A stretch of DNA of 57,386 bases from Cellulomonas hominis (GTDB lineage: Bacteria > Actinomycetota > Actinomycetes > Actinomycetales > Cellulomonadaceae): positions 1-57,386 of the forward strand of contig NZ_CABEGA010000026.1 in the NCBI RefSeq assembly GCF_901521055.1, written 5' to 3'. The number at the start of each line of letters is the position of its first letter. Positions within the stretch are counted from its first letter, which is position 1. A program made the position numbers and the translations under genes. The notes under the pieces were generated by a model, which worked only from the letters and a program-made list of their open reading frames with translations, did no database searches and had not been told where the DNA came from. This document shows, piece by piece, positions 51,190-57,386 of this stretch.

Positions 51190-51222
51190 GTCTAGTGCCT
51201 CCTTGCCTTGAAAGTCTAGTGC
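51190..51222. promoter_or_regulatory. 9-bp direct repeats and promoter ahead of the HicA/HicB-type pair
   Basis: GTCTAGTGC occurs at 51190-51198 and 51214-51222, 24 bases apart (about two helical turns). A candidate promoter overlaps it: TTGAAA at 51208-51213 and TACTCT at 51232-51237. Local AT content is higher than the surroundings. Direct repeats at a toxin-antitoxin promoter are typical of autoregulation by the antitoxin; here the antitoxin has a helix-turn-helix. Confidence 0.55.
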
Positions 51223-51241
51223 GGACAGGACTACTCTCGTG

Positions 51242-51448
51242 ATGCGCACGGAGGTGCTCCGGCGTCTTCGTCGCGCCGCCCGTTCTGCGGACGTGCCGTT
51301 CGAGGTGGTCGAGCTGACCAACCACACGGGCGTGATCGTGGGCGGACGGCGGTCGACGCTGGGGCGCCACGCGGAGATCGACGACGTCACGGCGCGCCGG
51401 TTCTTCGACCAGTTCGCGGACGTCCTCGGGAAGGGATGGTGGCGATGA
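51242..51448 (+). CDS. HicA-type toxin (predicted mRNA interferase)
   Basis: A 68-residue basic protein with a double-stranded-RNA-binding-like fold pattern: RTEVLRRLRRAARSADVPFE, then VVELTNHTGVIVGGRR with a central histidine, STLGRHAEIDDVTARRFFDQ, and ADVLGKGWW. The order matches the HicA family, whose members cleave mRNA. The start is the ATG at 51242 or the GTG at 51239; AGGA lies 8-11 bases upstream. Its stop overlaps the antitoxin start (ATGA), so the two are coupled. The usual GxH active-site motif is less standard here, so activity needs proof. Confidence 0.75.
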   Translation: MRTEVLRRLRRAARSADVPFEVVELTNHTGVIVGGRRSTLGRHAEIDDVTARRFFDQFADVLGKGWWR

Positions 51449-51822
51449 CCGTCTACACCGTCACCGCGGAGCGCGGGCGCCGCTGGTGGTCGCTGCAGTG
51501 CGTCGAGCACCCCGGGGCGCTGTCCGAGGTCGCCCGGCTCGACCAGGCAGCGGACGCGATGCGGGAGGCCATCGCCTTCGTCGCCCAGGTCGACCCCGCG
51601 AGCGTGGAGATCACCCTCGTGCCGGCCGTCCCGGCGGAGGTGGGCGGGCACGTGGAGGCCGCGGCCCACTACCGGGAGCAGGCCCACCGGGCGAACCGCG
51701 AGGCAGCGCGCGAGTCGCGCGCCGCCGCCCGCGCGCTGCGGGACGCCGGCCTCTCCGTCCGTGACGTCGGCACCGTGCTCGGCGTCTCGCACCAGCGGGC
51801 GCACCAGCTCCTGGTCGGCTGA
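51445..51822 (+). CDS. HicB-type antitoxin with C-terminal helix-turn-helix
   Basis: A 125-residue protein. Residues 1-60 follow the HicB degraded RNase H-like fold (MTVYTVTAERGRRWWSLQCV, then ALSEVARLDQAADAMREAI). Residues 75-105 are a charged helix (HYREQAHRANREAARESRAA), and residues 95-125 form a helix-turn-helix (LRDAGLSVRDVGTVLGVSHQ) for DNA binding. It should neutralise the upstream toxin and repress the pair. The ATG at 51445 overlaps the toxin stop; GGAAGGG lies about ten bases before it. The toxin-first order is usual for HicAB. Confidence 0.78.
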   Translation: MTVYTVTAERGRRWWSLQCVEHPGALSEVARLDQAADAMREAIAFVAQVDPASVEITLVPAVPAEVGGHVEAAAHYREQAHRANREAARESRAAARALRDAGLSVRDVGTVLGVSHQRAHQLLVG

Positions 51823-51883
51823 CGCGAGGACGTGCCGGCGTGCGCCCCCCGGTGCCGCGCTGACTCGGTCGCCGCGCGCCGGC

Positions 51884-52843
51884 TCACCGGTCCGCGAACC
51901 GCGGCACCGGCAGCCCGTCGACCGTGACGTCGCACCCGAGCACCGCCCCGCCCAGCGGATCGCCCTCGGCCGCGGCGGTCGTCACGAACAGCCGCCCCGC
52001 ACCCGGCGCCCCGAACCCCGGGCACGTCACGTTCGGCGTCGGCGCCTCGACCACGCCGAGCGGCGTCCCGTCCGGCGAGACCCGCAGCACGCACCCGGCG
52101 CCGTACACCGCCAGCCACAGGCACCCCTCGGCGTCCACCGCGGTGCCGTCGGGGGTCGGCCCGTCCGGGTCGAACGCGAGCAGGACCTCCGGCTCGCCGC
52201 ACGTGCCCGATGCGACGTCGTACGACATCCGGAACACCACCCCGGCCGCGGTGTCCGTCAGGTAGGACGTGCCGCCGTCGGGGCTCCACGCCAGCCCGTT
52301 CCCGACCCCGATCCCCGTGTGCACGGCCTGGACGTCGAGCCCGTCCCCACCGGCGGACGCGCCGGCTGCGACCCGGTAGACCGTGCCGTCACCCGGCGAC
52401 CCGTCCCGCGGCATGCTCGCGACCCAGAACCGCCCGGCAGGGTCGCAGCCGCCGTCGTTGAACCGGTACCCGGCCGGCATGTCGCGGGGGCGGGTGACCG
52501 GCCCGAGCGTGGTGCCGTCGTGGACGCCGAGCCCGTCGGCAGTCGCGAGCAGCAGCCCGCCGGACACCGTCGGCCACGCGACGCCGACCTGCGACGGGAC
52601 GTTCGACAGGCTGTCCCGCAGCGGGTCGCCGCCGGCCCACCGGTGCACGGTGCGGCCGTCGATGTCGACCCAGACCAGCGCGTCCGCGGACGCGTCCCAG
52701 AGGGGTCGCTCCCCCAGGTCCGCGCGCGCGTCCCCGAGCACCTCGGCGCGACCGGTCACGGTGCCGGCAGCCCGGGCGGCGGCCACCAGGTCCGGGACCC
52801 GCAGGCGGGTGGCGGGCAGCGGGACGGCACGCAGGTCGGTCAT
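51884..52843 (-). CDS. SMP-30/gluconolactonase/LRE family protein
   Basis: A 319-residue six-bladed beta-propeller. The calcium and active-site landmarks are GERPLWDASADALVWVDIDG (metal glutamate), YRFNDGGCDPAGRFWVASM (Asn), GIGVGNGLAWSPDGGTSYLT (Asn) and the catalytic aspartate in FDPDGPTPDGTAVDAEGCLW. Family members hydrolyse sugar lactones such as gluconolactone or arabinono-lactone. It is cytoplasmic, with no signal peptide. The ATG at 52843 follows AGGG. It stands alone, convergent with the HicB gene and divergent from metF; the exact lactone is unknown. Confidence 0.9.
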   Translation of the reverse strand: MTDLRAVPLPATRLRVPDLVAAARAAGTVTGRAEVLGDARADLGERPLWDASADALVWVDIDGRTVHRWAGGDPLRDSLSNVPSQVGVAWPTVSGGLLLATADGLGVHDGTTLGPVTRPRDMPAGYRFNDGGCDPAGRFWVASMPRDGSPGDGTVYRVAAGASAGGDGLDVQAVHTGIGVGNGLAWSPDGGTSYLTDTAAGVVFRMSYDVASGTCGEPEVLLAFDPDGPTPDGTAVDAEGCLWLAVYGAGCVLRVSPDGTPLGVVEAPTPNVTCPGFGAPGAGRLFVTTAAAEGDPLGGAVLGCDVTVDGLPVPRFADR

Positions 52844-52959
52844 CGGCCGACCCTGGCACGCCGCCCCGCGACCCGCACGCGCTGCAGCCGGCGATGTGGT
52901 CCCGGTCACGAGTAGGTGACGCATCAGGGGCACTGGACACCCTCCGGGGCGGGCTCTAC

Positions 52960-53061
52960 GGTTGCCACACCATCCAGAGCGGCCGAGAGACCTGGCTCGT
53001 CGACGTCGCAGCAACCCCCCTCCTCGTGAGGGTGTGGGTGCTTCCGCCAGGTTCGATGGAG
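52960..53061 (+). promoter_or_regulatory. SAM riboswitch controlling metF-metE
   Basis: The conserved core of the S-box type aptamer is visible: CAGAGC, then GAGAGACCTGGC, GCAGCAACC at 53008, and GGTGCTTCC near 53037. The closing stem is CCATC at 52970-52974 with GATGG at 53055-53059. The metF ribosome binding site GGAG (53058-53061) overlaps the 3' strand of that stem, so ligand-bound RNA would hide it. An upstream segment, GGTTGC (52960-52965) followed by CCACACC (52965-52971), is complementary to GCAACC (53011-53016) and GGTGTGG (53031-53037) inside the aptamer, and could form the alternative, ligand-free fold. The subclass is not certain. Confidence 0.82.
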
Positions 53062-53067
53062 CTGACG

Positions 53068-54111
53068 ATGAGCAGTACCGGCGCACCCGCGCACCCCACG
53101 GCCGACGACGCGGTGGCCGACGGCCTCGGTGCCGTCGACCGCCCCACCGTGTCGTTCGAGCTGTTCCCGCCGCGGAACCCGGACGCCGCCCCGCGGCTGT
53201 GGTCCACGGTGCAGCAGCTCGCCGCGGCGCGCCCGGACTTCGTGTCCGTCACCTACGGCGCGTCCGGCAGCACCCGGCAGACCACCCGGGCGCTCGTGCG
53301 GCGGCTGCTGCGCGAGACGTCGCTCAGCCCGATCGCGCACCTGACCTGCGTGGGCACCTCGCGGGAGGACCTGACCCGCACGGTCGAGGAGTTCCTCGAC
53401 GAGGGCGTCCGCTCGTTCCTGGCGCTGCGCGGCGACCCGCCCGCCGACGAGTCGTGGCGGCCGCACCCCGAGGGCCTGCCGACGGCGAGCGACCTGGTCG
53501 CTCTGCTCCGGGAGATCGAGCGGCGCCGGTGCGCCACCAGCCCCGCGCAGGCCGTCCGCGCGGCGAGCCGCCCGCTGTCGGTCGCGGTCGCCGCGTTCCC
53601 GCGCGGCAACGCCGGGTCGGGCAGCACCCGGGAGCAGGACGTCGCCGCGCTGCTGGCCAAGCAGGAGGCCGGCGCCGACTTCGCGATCACCCAGGTGTTC
53701 TACGACGTCGACTCGTACTGCGAGCTCGTGGCGCTGGCCCGGGACGCGGGCGTCGTCGTCCCGATCATCCCGGGGATCATCCCGATGACCGACCCGGCCC
53801 GCCTGCGCCGCGTCCAGCAGCTCACCGGCGTGGAGGTGCCGGCGCAGGTCCTGGAGGTGCTCGACGCGTTCGACCCCGACGACCCCGTCGACGTCGGCCG
53901 CCGGCACCGCGCGGGCACCCGCCTGGGCGTCGACCTGGCGAACGCCGTGCTCGACGGCGGCGCGCCCGGCGTCCACCTGTACACCTTCAACACCCCGGGC
54001 CCCGCGCTGGACCTGCTGGAGGGCGCCGGCCTCGGCGGCGACGCCCCCAGCGCCCACAGCCGCGTCACCGCGGCCCCCCTCGACGACCCGACCCCCGTTC
54101 CCACCAGCTGA
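53068..54111 (+). CDS. metF: Methylenetetrahydrofolate reductase
   Basis: A 347-residue FAD-dependent TIM-barrel enzyme that makes 5-methyltetrahydrofolate for methionine synthesis. Motifs: [97 protein letters not shown]. The ATG at 53068 is six bases after GGAG; an in-frame ATG at 53056 lies inside the riboswitch stem and is less likely. The frame continues upstream through the riboswitch but carries no conserved sequence there. metE follows after eight bases, so both are one SAM-regulated transcript. Confidence 0.95.
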   Translation: MSSTGAPAHPTADDAVADGLGAVDRPTVSFELFPPRNPDAAPRLWSTVQQLAAARPDFVSVTYGASGSTRQTTRALVRRLLRETSLSPIAHLTCVGTSREDLTRTVEEFLDEGVRSFLALRGDPPADESWRPHPEGLPTASDLVALLREIERRRCATSPAQAVRAASRPLSVAVAAFPRGNAGSGSTREQDVAALLAKQEAGADFAITQVFYDVDSYCELVALARDAGVVVPIIPGIIPMTDPARLRRVQQLTGVEVPAQVLEVLDAFDPDDPVDVGRRHRAGTRLGVDLANAVLDGGAPGVHLYTFNTPGPALDLLEGAGLGGDAPSAHSRVTAAPLDDPTPVPTS

Positions 54112-54119
54112 GGCGAGAC

Positions 54120-56468
54120 ATGACCGAGCACACGCACCCCTTCCCCGCCGGCACGATCCTGGGCTACCCCCGCATCGGACCGCGCCGCGAGCTGAAGAAG
54201 GCCCTGGAGGCGTTCTGGGCCGGCCGCACGACCGCCGAGGAGGTCGAGGCCACGGCCGCAGACCTCCGCCGCCGCACCCGCACCCACCTGGCCGGGCTGG
54301 GCCTGGACACCCGCCTGCCCGCGATCCCCAGCGCGTTCTCCTTCTACGACCACGTGCTCGACGCGGCGACCGTGCTGGGCGCGGTGCCGGAGCGGTTCGC
54401 CGACCTGACGACGGCCGACGGCGGGCTCGACCTCGCCGGGTACTCCACCGTCGCCCGTGGCCGCGGGGACGACCTGCCGCTCGAGATGACCAAGTGGTTC
54501 GACTCGAACTACCACTACCTGGTGCCGGAGATCGGCCCGACGACCACGTTCCGCTACGCGAGCGACCGTCCGGTGCGCGAGCTCGCCGAGGGGCTGGCCG
54601 ACGGCGTGCTCACCCGCCCGGTGCTCGTCGGGCCGGTGACGTTCCTGGCCCTGGCGAAGCCGACCGAGGACGCGCCGGAGGACTTCCTGCCGATCGACCG
54701 GCTCGCCGACGTGCTGCCGGTCTACGCGGAGCTGCTGCGGGACCTCGCGCGCGCCGGCGCCACGTGGGTGCAGCTCGACGAGCCCGCGCTGGTGTCGGAG
54801 TCGACGGGTGTGCCCGCCGACCGGCTGCTCGCCGCGGCGGCCGAGGCGTACCGGGCGCTGGCCACCGCGCTGCCCGCCGCCGAGCGCCCCGCGATCCTCG
54901 TCGCCGCGCCCTACGGCGACCTCCGCGACGCCCTGCCCGTGCTGGCCGGCACCGACGTCGAGGGCCTCGCGATCGACCTCGTGCGGGGCGACGTCCCGGC
55001 GGAGCCGGTGCCGGGCCTGGGGTCGAAGGTGCTCGTCGGCGGCGTGGTCGACGGCCACAACGTCTGGCGCGCCGACCTCTCGGCCGCGCTCGGCACCCTC
55101 GAGCAGCTGGAGGGCCTGGGCGCCGCGCAGGTCGCGGTCGCGAGCTCGACGTCGCTGTTCCACCTCCCGCACGACGTCGAGGAGGAGCAGCAGCTCGACC
55201 CGACCCTCCGGTCGTGGCTGGCGTTCGCGGACCAGAAGGTCGGCGAGGTCGTCACCCTGGCGACGGGCCTGACCGAGGGCCGCGAGGCCGTGCACGCGGA
55301 GCTGCTCGCCGCCGCCGACGCCCGCCGGAGCCGCGCCGAGGCGCCGGGCGTCGTCCGCCCGGAGGTCCGCGACCGGCTCGCCGCGCTGCCGGCGGACGCG
55401 TTCCACCGCGGGCCGTTCGACGCCCGCCGCGACGCGCAGGCCGCGCGCCTGCGCCTGCCGGCCCTGCCCACCACGACGATCGGGTCGTTCCCGCAGACCC
55501 CGGAGATCCGGGTGGCCCGCGCCGCGTTCGGCCGCGGGGAGCTGACCGCCGCGCAGTACGAGGACGAGATGAAGGCCGAGATCCGCCGCGTCGTCGAGCT
55601 CCAGGAGGAGATCGGCCTGGACGTCCTGGTGCACGGTGAGCCCGAGCGCAACGACATGGTGCAGTACTTCGCCGAGAACCTCGACGGGTTCGACGTGACG
55701 CAGCACGGCTGGGTGCAGTCCTACGGCTCGCGCTGCACGCGCCCGTCGATCCTCTGGGGCGACGTGTCGCGCCCGGCACCGATCACCGTGCCGTGGACGA
55801 CCTACACGCAGTCGCTCACCCCGAAGCCGGTCAAGGGCATGCTCACCGGGCCGGTCACGATCCTCGCGTGGTCGTTCGTCCGCGACGACCAGCCGCTCGC
55901 CGACACCGCGAACCAGGTGGCCCTGGCGCTGCGGGACGAGATCGCCGACCTCGAGGCCGCCGGCACCGCGATCGTCCAGGTCGACGAGCCCGCCCTGCGG
56001 GAGCTGCTGCCGCTGCGTGCCGAGGACCACGCCGCCTACCTGGACTGGTCGGTGCGGTCGTTCCGCCTGGCGACGTCGGGCGTGCGGCCGGACACCCAGA
56101 TCCACACGCACCTGTGCTACTCGGAGTTCGGCGAGGTGATCGGCGCGATCGACGGCCTGGACGCCGACGTGACGTCGATCGAGGCGGCCCGCTCGAAGAT
56201 GGAGATCCTGGCCGACATCGCCGCCGAGGGCTACCCGCGCGGCATCGGCCCGGGCGTCTACGACATCCACTCGCCGCGCGTGCCGAGCGAGGCGGAGGTC
56301 ACCGAGCTGCTCTCGGAGGCCGTCCGCGCGATCGACCCGGCGCAGCTGTGGGTGAACCCGGACTGCGGGCTGAAGACCCGGCGGTACGCCGAGGTCACGC
56401 CGTCGCTGGAGCACATCCTCGCGGCGACCCGCACGGTGCGGGCAGGCCTGGCGGTGCCGACCGCCTGA
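54120..56468 (+). CDS. metE: Cobalamin-independent methionine synthase
   Basis: A 782-residue enzyme that transfers the methyl group of 5-methyltetrahydrofolate (polyglutamate) to homocysteine. The N-terminal barrel begins [20 protein letters not shown], typical of MetE. The C-terminal catalytic barrel has [34 protein letters not shown], and the zinc ligands in [10 protein letters not shown] (His and Cys) and [10 protein letters not shown] (Cys), with [15 protein letters not shown] for homocysteine binding. GAGGCGAG precedes the ATG. It lies eight bases after metF and is followed by a strong terminator. Control by the upstream SAM riboswitch fits its place as the methionine end step. Confidence 0.96.
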   Translation: MTEHTHPFPAGTILGYPRIGPRRELKKALEAFWAGRTTAEEVEATAADLRRRTRTHLAGLGLDTRLPAIPSAFSFYDHVLDAATVLGAVPERFADLTTADGGLDLAGYSTVARGRGDDLPLEMTKWFDSNYHYLVPEIGPTTTFRYASDRPVRELAEGLADGVLTRPVLVGPVTFLALAKPTEDAPEDFLPIDRLADVLPVYAELLRDLARAGATWVQLDEPALVSESTGVPADRLLAAAAEAYRALATALPAAERPAILVAAPYGDLRDALPVLAGTDVEGLAIDLVRGDVPAEPVPGLGSKVLVGGVVDGHNVWRADLSAALGTLEQLEGLGAAQVAVASSTSLFHLPHDVEEEQQLDPTLRSWLAFADQKVGEVVTLATGLTEGREAVHAELLAAADARRSRAEAPGVVRPEVRDRLAALPADAFHRGPFDARRDAQAARLRLPALPTTTIGSFPQTPEIRVARAAFGRGELTAAQYEDEMKAEIRRVVELQEEIGLDVLVHGEPERNDMVQYFAENLDGFDVTQHGWVQSYGSRCTRPSILWGDVSRPAPITVPWTTYTQSLTPKPVKGMLTGPVTILAWSFVRDDQPLADTANQVALALRDEIADLEAAGTAIVQVDEPALRELLPLRAEDHAAYLDWSVRSFRLATSGVRPDTQIHTHLCYSEFGEVIGAIDGLDADVTSIEAARSKMEILADIAAEGYPRGIGPGVYDIHSPRVPSEAEVTELLSEAVRAIDPAQLWVNPDCGLKTRRYAEVTPSLEHILAATRTVRAGLAVPTA

Positions 56469-56484
56469 CGGTCCCGGACGCGAC

Positions 56485-56520
56485 GACGCCCCGGTCCCCC
56501 GCGTGGGGGGCCGGGGCGTC
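56485..56520. terminator. Strong bidirectional terminator after metE
   Basis: GACGCCCCGG (56485-56494), one unpaired base, CCCCC, a GCGT loop, GGGGG and the complement CCGGGGCGTC (56511-56520): about fifteen pairs with one bulge. It lies 16 bases after the metE stop and 20 bases before the convergent hsp20 stop, so it can serve both genes. Confidence 0.88.
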
Positions 56521-56540
56521 CTGCGTGCCGTGCCGCGGGC

Positions 56541-57002
56541 TCAGGCGTTCGCGTGCTGCTCCGGCTGCGACGCGTCGGCCCGCTGCTCGATGGTCGCCGG
56601 TGTCCCACCGGTGGTGACCTCGATGCGGCGCGGCTTGGCCTCCTCGGCCACGGGGATGGTGAGCGTCAGCACGCCGTCGGCGTACGACGCGGAGATGGCG
56701 TCGAGCGCCAGGCCGCGGCCCACCGTCAGCTGCCGGGCGTAGGTGCCGACGGGGCGCTCCTTGGCGAGCCACTGCACGCCGTCCTCGGTCCGCGCGGTGC
56801 GCTGGGCGCGGATGGTGAGCGTGCGGTCGTCCACGTTCACGTCGATCGAGCCCGGGTCGGCACCCGGCAGGTCGACGTGCAGGACGTAGTGGTCACCGGC
56901 GCGGTACAGGTCCATCGGCATGGTCGCCGCAGCCCTCTGCGAGCCGAGCACCTGGTTCATGAGCCGGTCCATCTCCTGGAACGGGTCGAATCGCGTAGCC
57001 AC
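56541..57002 (-). CDS. Hsp20/alpha-crystallin family small heat shock protein
   Basis: A 153-residue small heat shock protein, an ATP-independent holdase that binds unfolding proteins. A short N-terminal arm (ATRFDPFQEMDRLMNQVLGS) leads to the alpha-crystallin beta-sandwich: MPMDLYRAGDHYVLHVDLPG, IDVNVDDRTLTIRAQR, TYARQLTVG, and YADGVLTLTIPVAEEAKPR, which carries the conserved GVLTLTIP signature. The C-terminal tail is polar and lacks a clear IxI motif; RRIEV is the closest match. Start is GTG with GGAGGAGGTGA upstream. A CIRCE-like element lies about 100 bases before the gene. It is convergent with metE. Confidence 0.93.
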   Translation of the reverse strand: MATRFDPFQEMDRLMNQVLGSQRAAATMPMDLYRAGDHYVLHVDLPGADPGSIDVNVDDRTLTIRAQRTARTEDGVQWLAKERPVGTYARQLTVGRGLALDAISASYADGVLTLTIPVAEEAKPRRIEVTTGGTPATIEQRADASQPEQHANA

Positions 57003-57100
57003 AGCCCGTCACCTCCTCCGAGCGATCGGGCCCCGGACGGTCCGGGACCGCGGTGCTGTCCCGGGCGCCTGGTCGGCCCGGGAGGGCTACGGCACCTGTT

Positions 57101-57127
57101 TTAGCACTCTCGGGTGTCGAGTGCCAG
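57101..57127. promoter_or_regulatory. CIRCE-like HrcA operator and promoter of hsp20
   Basis: TTAGCACTC (57101-57109), nine bases, and GAGTGCCAG (57119-57127) match the CIRCE inverted repeat in the first arm fully and in the second at seven of nine positions. On the hsp20 strand a candidate promoter overlaps it: a -35 like CTGGCA and, 18 bases on, TAAAAC as -10. HrcA bound here would block transcription until heat shock. Confidence 0.75.
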
Positions 57128-57166
57128 ATCGCTACCAGCGTGTTCGCTCAGAGGTGAACGCGCTGG

Positions 57167-57386
57167 TCAGGCGCTGCGTGCGTCGCCCTCCACGCGCCGT
57201 CCGAGCGCGTCCACGATGCGCACGTCGGCGTCCAGCCACGGCACGGTGAGCCACTGACCGCGGGGCAGCCAGCGCAGCGCGTCGTGCTCGACCAGCGGCT
57301 CGGGCGTGCCGGCGACGACCTCCGCGAGCCAGAGCCGCATCGTGTACCGCTCGGTCAGCCGCCAGCAGCCGTCGTCCGGGCCGGGC
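57167..57386 (-). CDS. NUDIX hydrolase, C-terminal fragment
   Basis: An open frame on the minus strand enters from the window end and stops at 57167-57169. Its roughly 72 residues read RLTERYTMRLWLAEVVAGTP, then EPLVEHDALRWLPRGQWLTV and PWLDADVRIVDALGRRVEGD. The pattern (RLWLAEV, EHDALRWL, VPWLxADxxIVDAL) matches the C-terminal part of MutT/NUDIX pyrophosphohydrolases of the 8-oxo-dGTP type, which clean oxidised or damaged nucleotides. The NUDIX box itself would lie beyond the window. The stop is about 40 bases beyond the CIRCE site of the hsp20 gene. Confidence 0.75.
   Translation of the reverse strand, partial: PGPDDGCWRLTERYTMRLWLAEVVAGTPEPLVEHDALRWLPRGQWLTVPWLDADVRIVDALGRRVEGDARSA

Noticed and set aside
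53056..53067. ATG at 53056 as the metF start
   Set aside because: It sits in the riboswitch closing stem and lacks a ribosome binding site; the ATG at 53068 has GGAG at ideal spacing.
1..57386. tRNA or rRNA genes, prophage, insertion sequences
   Set aside because: None seen: no cloverleaf-like sequences, no transposase or integrase, no terminal inverted repeats with target duplications.

Overview
The window is high-GC DNA with strong G/C third-position bias, many GTG starts, four-base start/stop overlaps (GTGA, ATGA) and convergent genes only a few bases apart. The gene content (GH3, GH43, GH92 and GH13 enzymes, a CE7-type esterase, LacI control, an MT0933-type small protein, a short MazG-like pyrophosphohydrolase, and SbcCD near a long HrpA) fits a saprophytic actinobacterium of the Cellulomonas type. 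That placement is inferred from composition and content; no rRNA or tRNA gene is present to confirm it. I see no CRISPR array, phage, insertion sequence or other mobile element.

Layout. 1-58 is probably not genomic: 25-58 closely matches a Nextera/Tn5 sequencing adapter, so the first gene is truncated and its apparent start is artificial. 59-3401 holds a truncated membrane protein, a pterin dehydratase-DUF664 fusion, an old-yellow-enzyme reductase and two small membrane proteins. 3549-11564 holds a GH92 mannosidase coupled to a GT4 glycosyltransferase, a coupled pair of unknown genes, a restriction-head-like zinc-ribbon protein, and a flavin oxidoreductase coupled to a GH13 enzyme. 11640-12941 is a proline iminopeptidase-type hydrolase.

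12965-22524 is a xylo-oligosaccharide locus. A divergent LacI repressor faces a leader with a candidate operator and a small ORF, then a lipoprotein binding protein, two permeases, a GH3 xylosidase, a GH43 enzyme and a CE7 esterase. The enzymes lack signal peptides, so the picture is import of short (acetylated) xylo-oligosaccharides followed by hydrolysis in the cytoplasm. The importer has no ATPase of its own and probably shares one encoded elsewhere. A long inverted repeat follows.

22803-33868 is housekeeping and envelope: a small-molecule kinase, a MazG-like pyrophosphohydrolase, RNase Z, DUF2809, a secreted HNH nuclease, an M50 protease coupled to an LmeA-type lipid-binding protein, an MT0933-like protein, glucose-6-phosphate dehydrogenase, and a MacB/FtsX-type ABC exporter. 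33878-41062 carries SbcC/SbcD, a STAS protein, a YbaK deacylase and an ABC-F ATPase. 41314-48743 carries a secreted GH3 enzyme with a PA14 insert and a 1514-residue HrpA helicase. 48860-52843 carries an MFS symporter, 3-methyladenine glycosylase I, a HicA/HicB-type pair and an SMP-30 protein.

52960-56520 is a methionine unit: a SAM riboswitch whose closing stem covers the metF ribosome binding site, then metF, metE and a strong bidirectional terminator. The window ends with a convergent hsp20 gene behind a CIRCE-like operator, and the 3' end of a NUDIX hydrolase gene missed by ATG-to-stop ORF calling because it has no start in the window.
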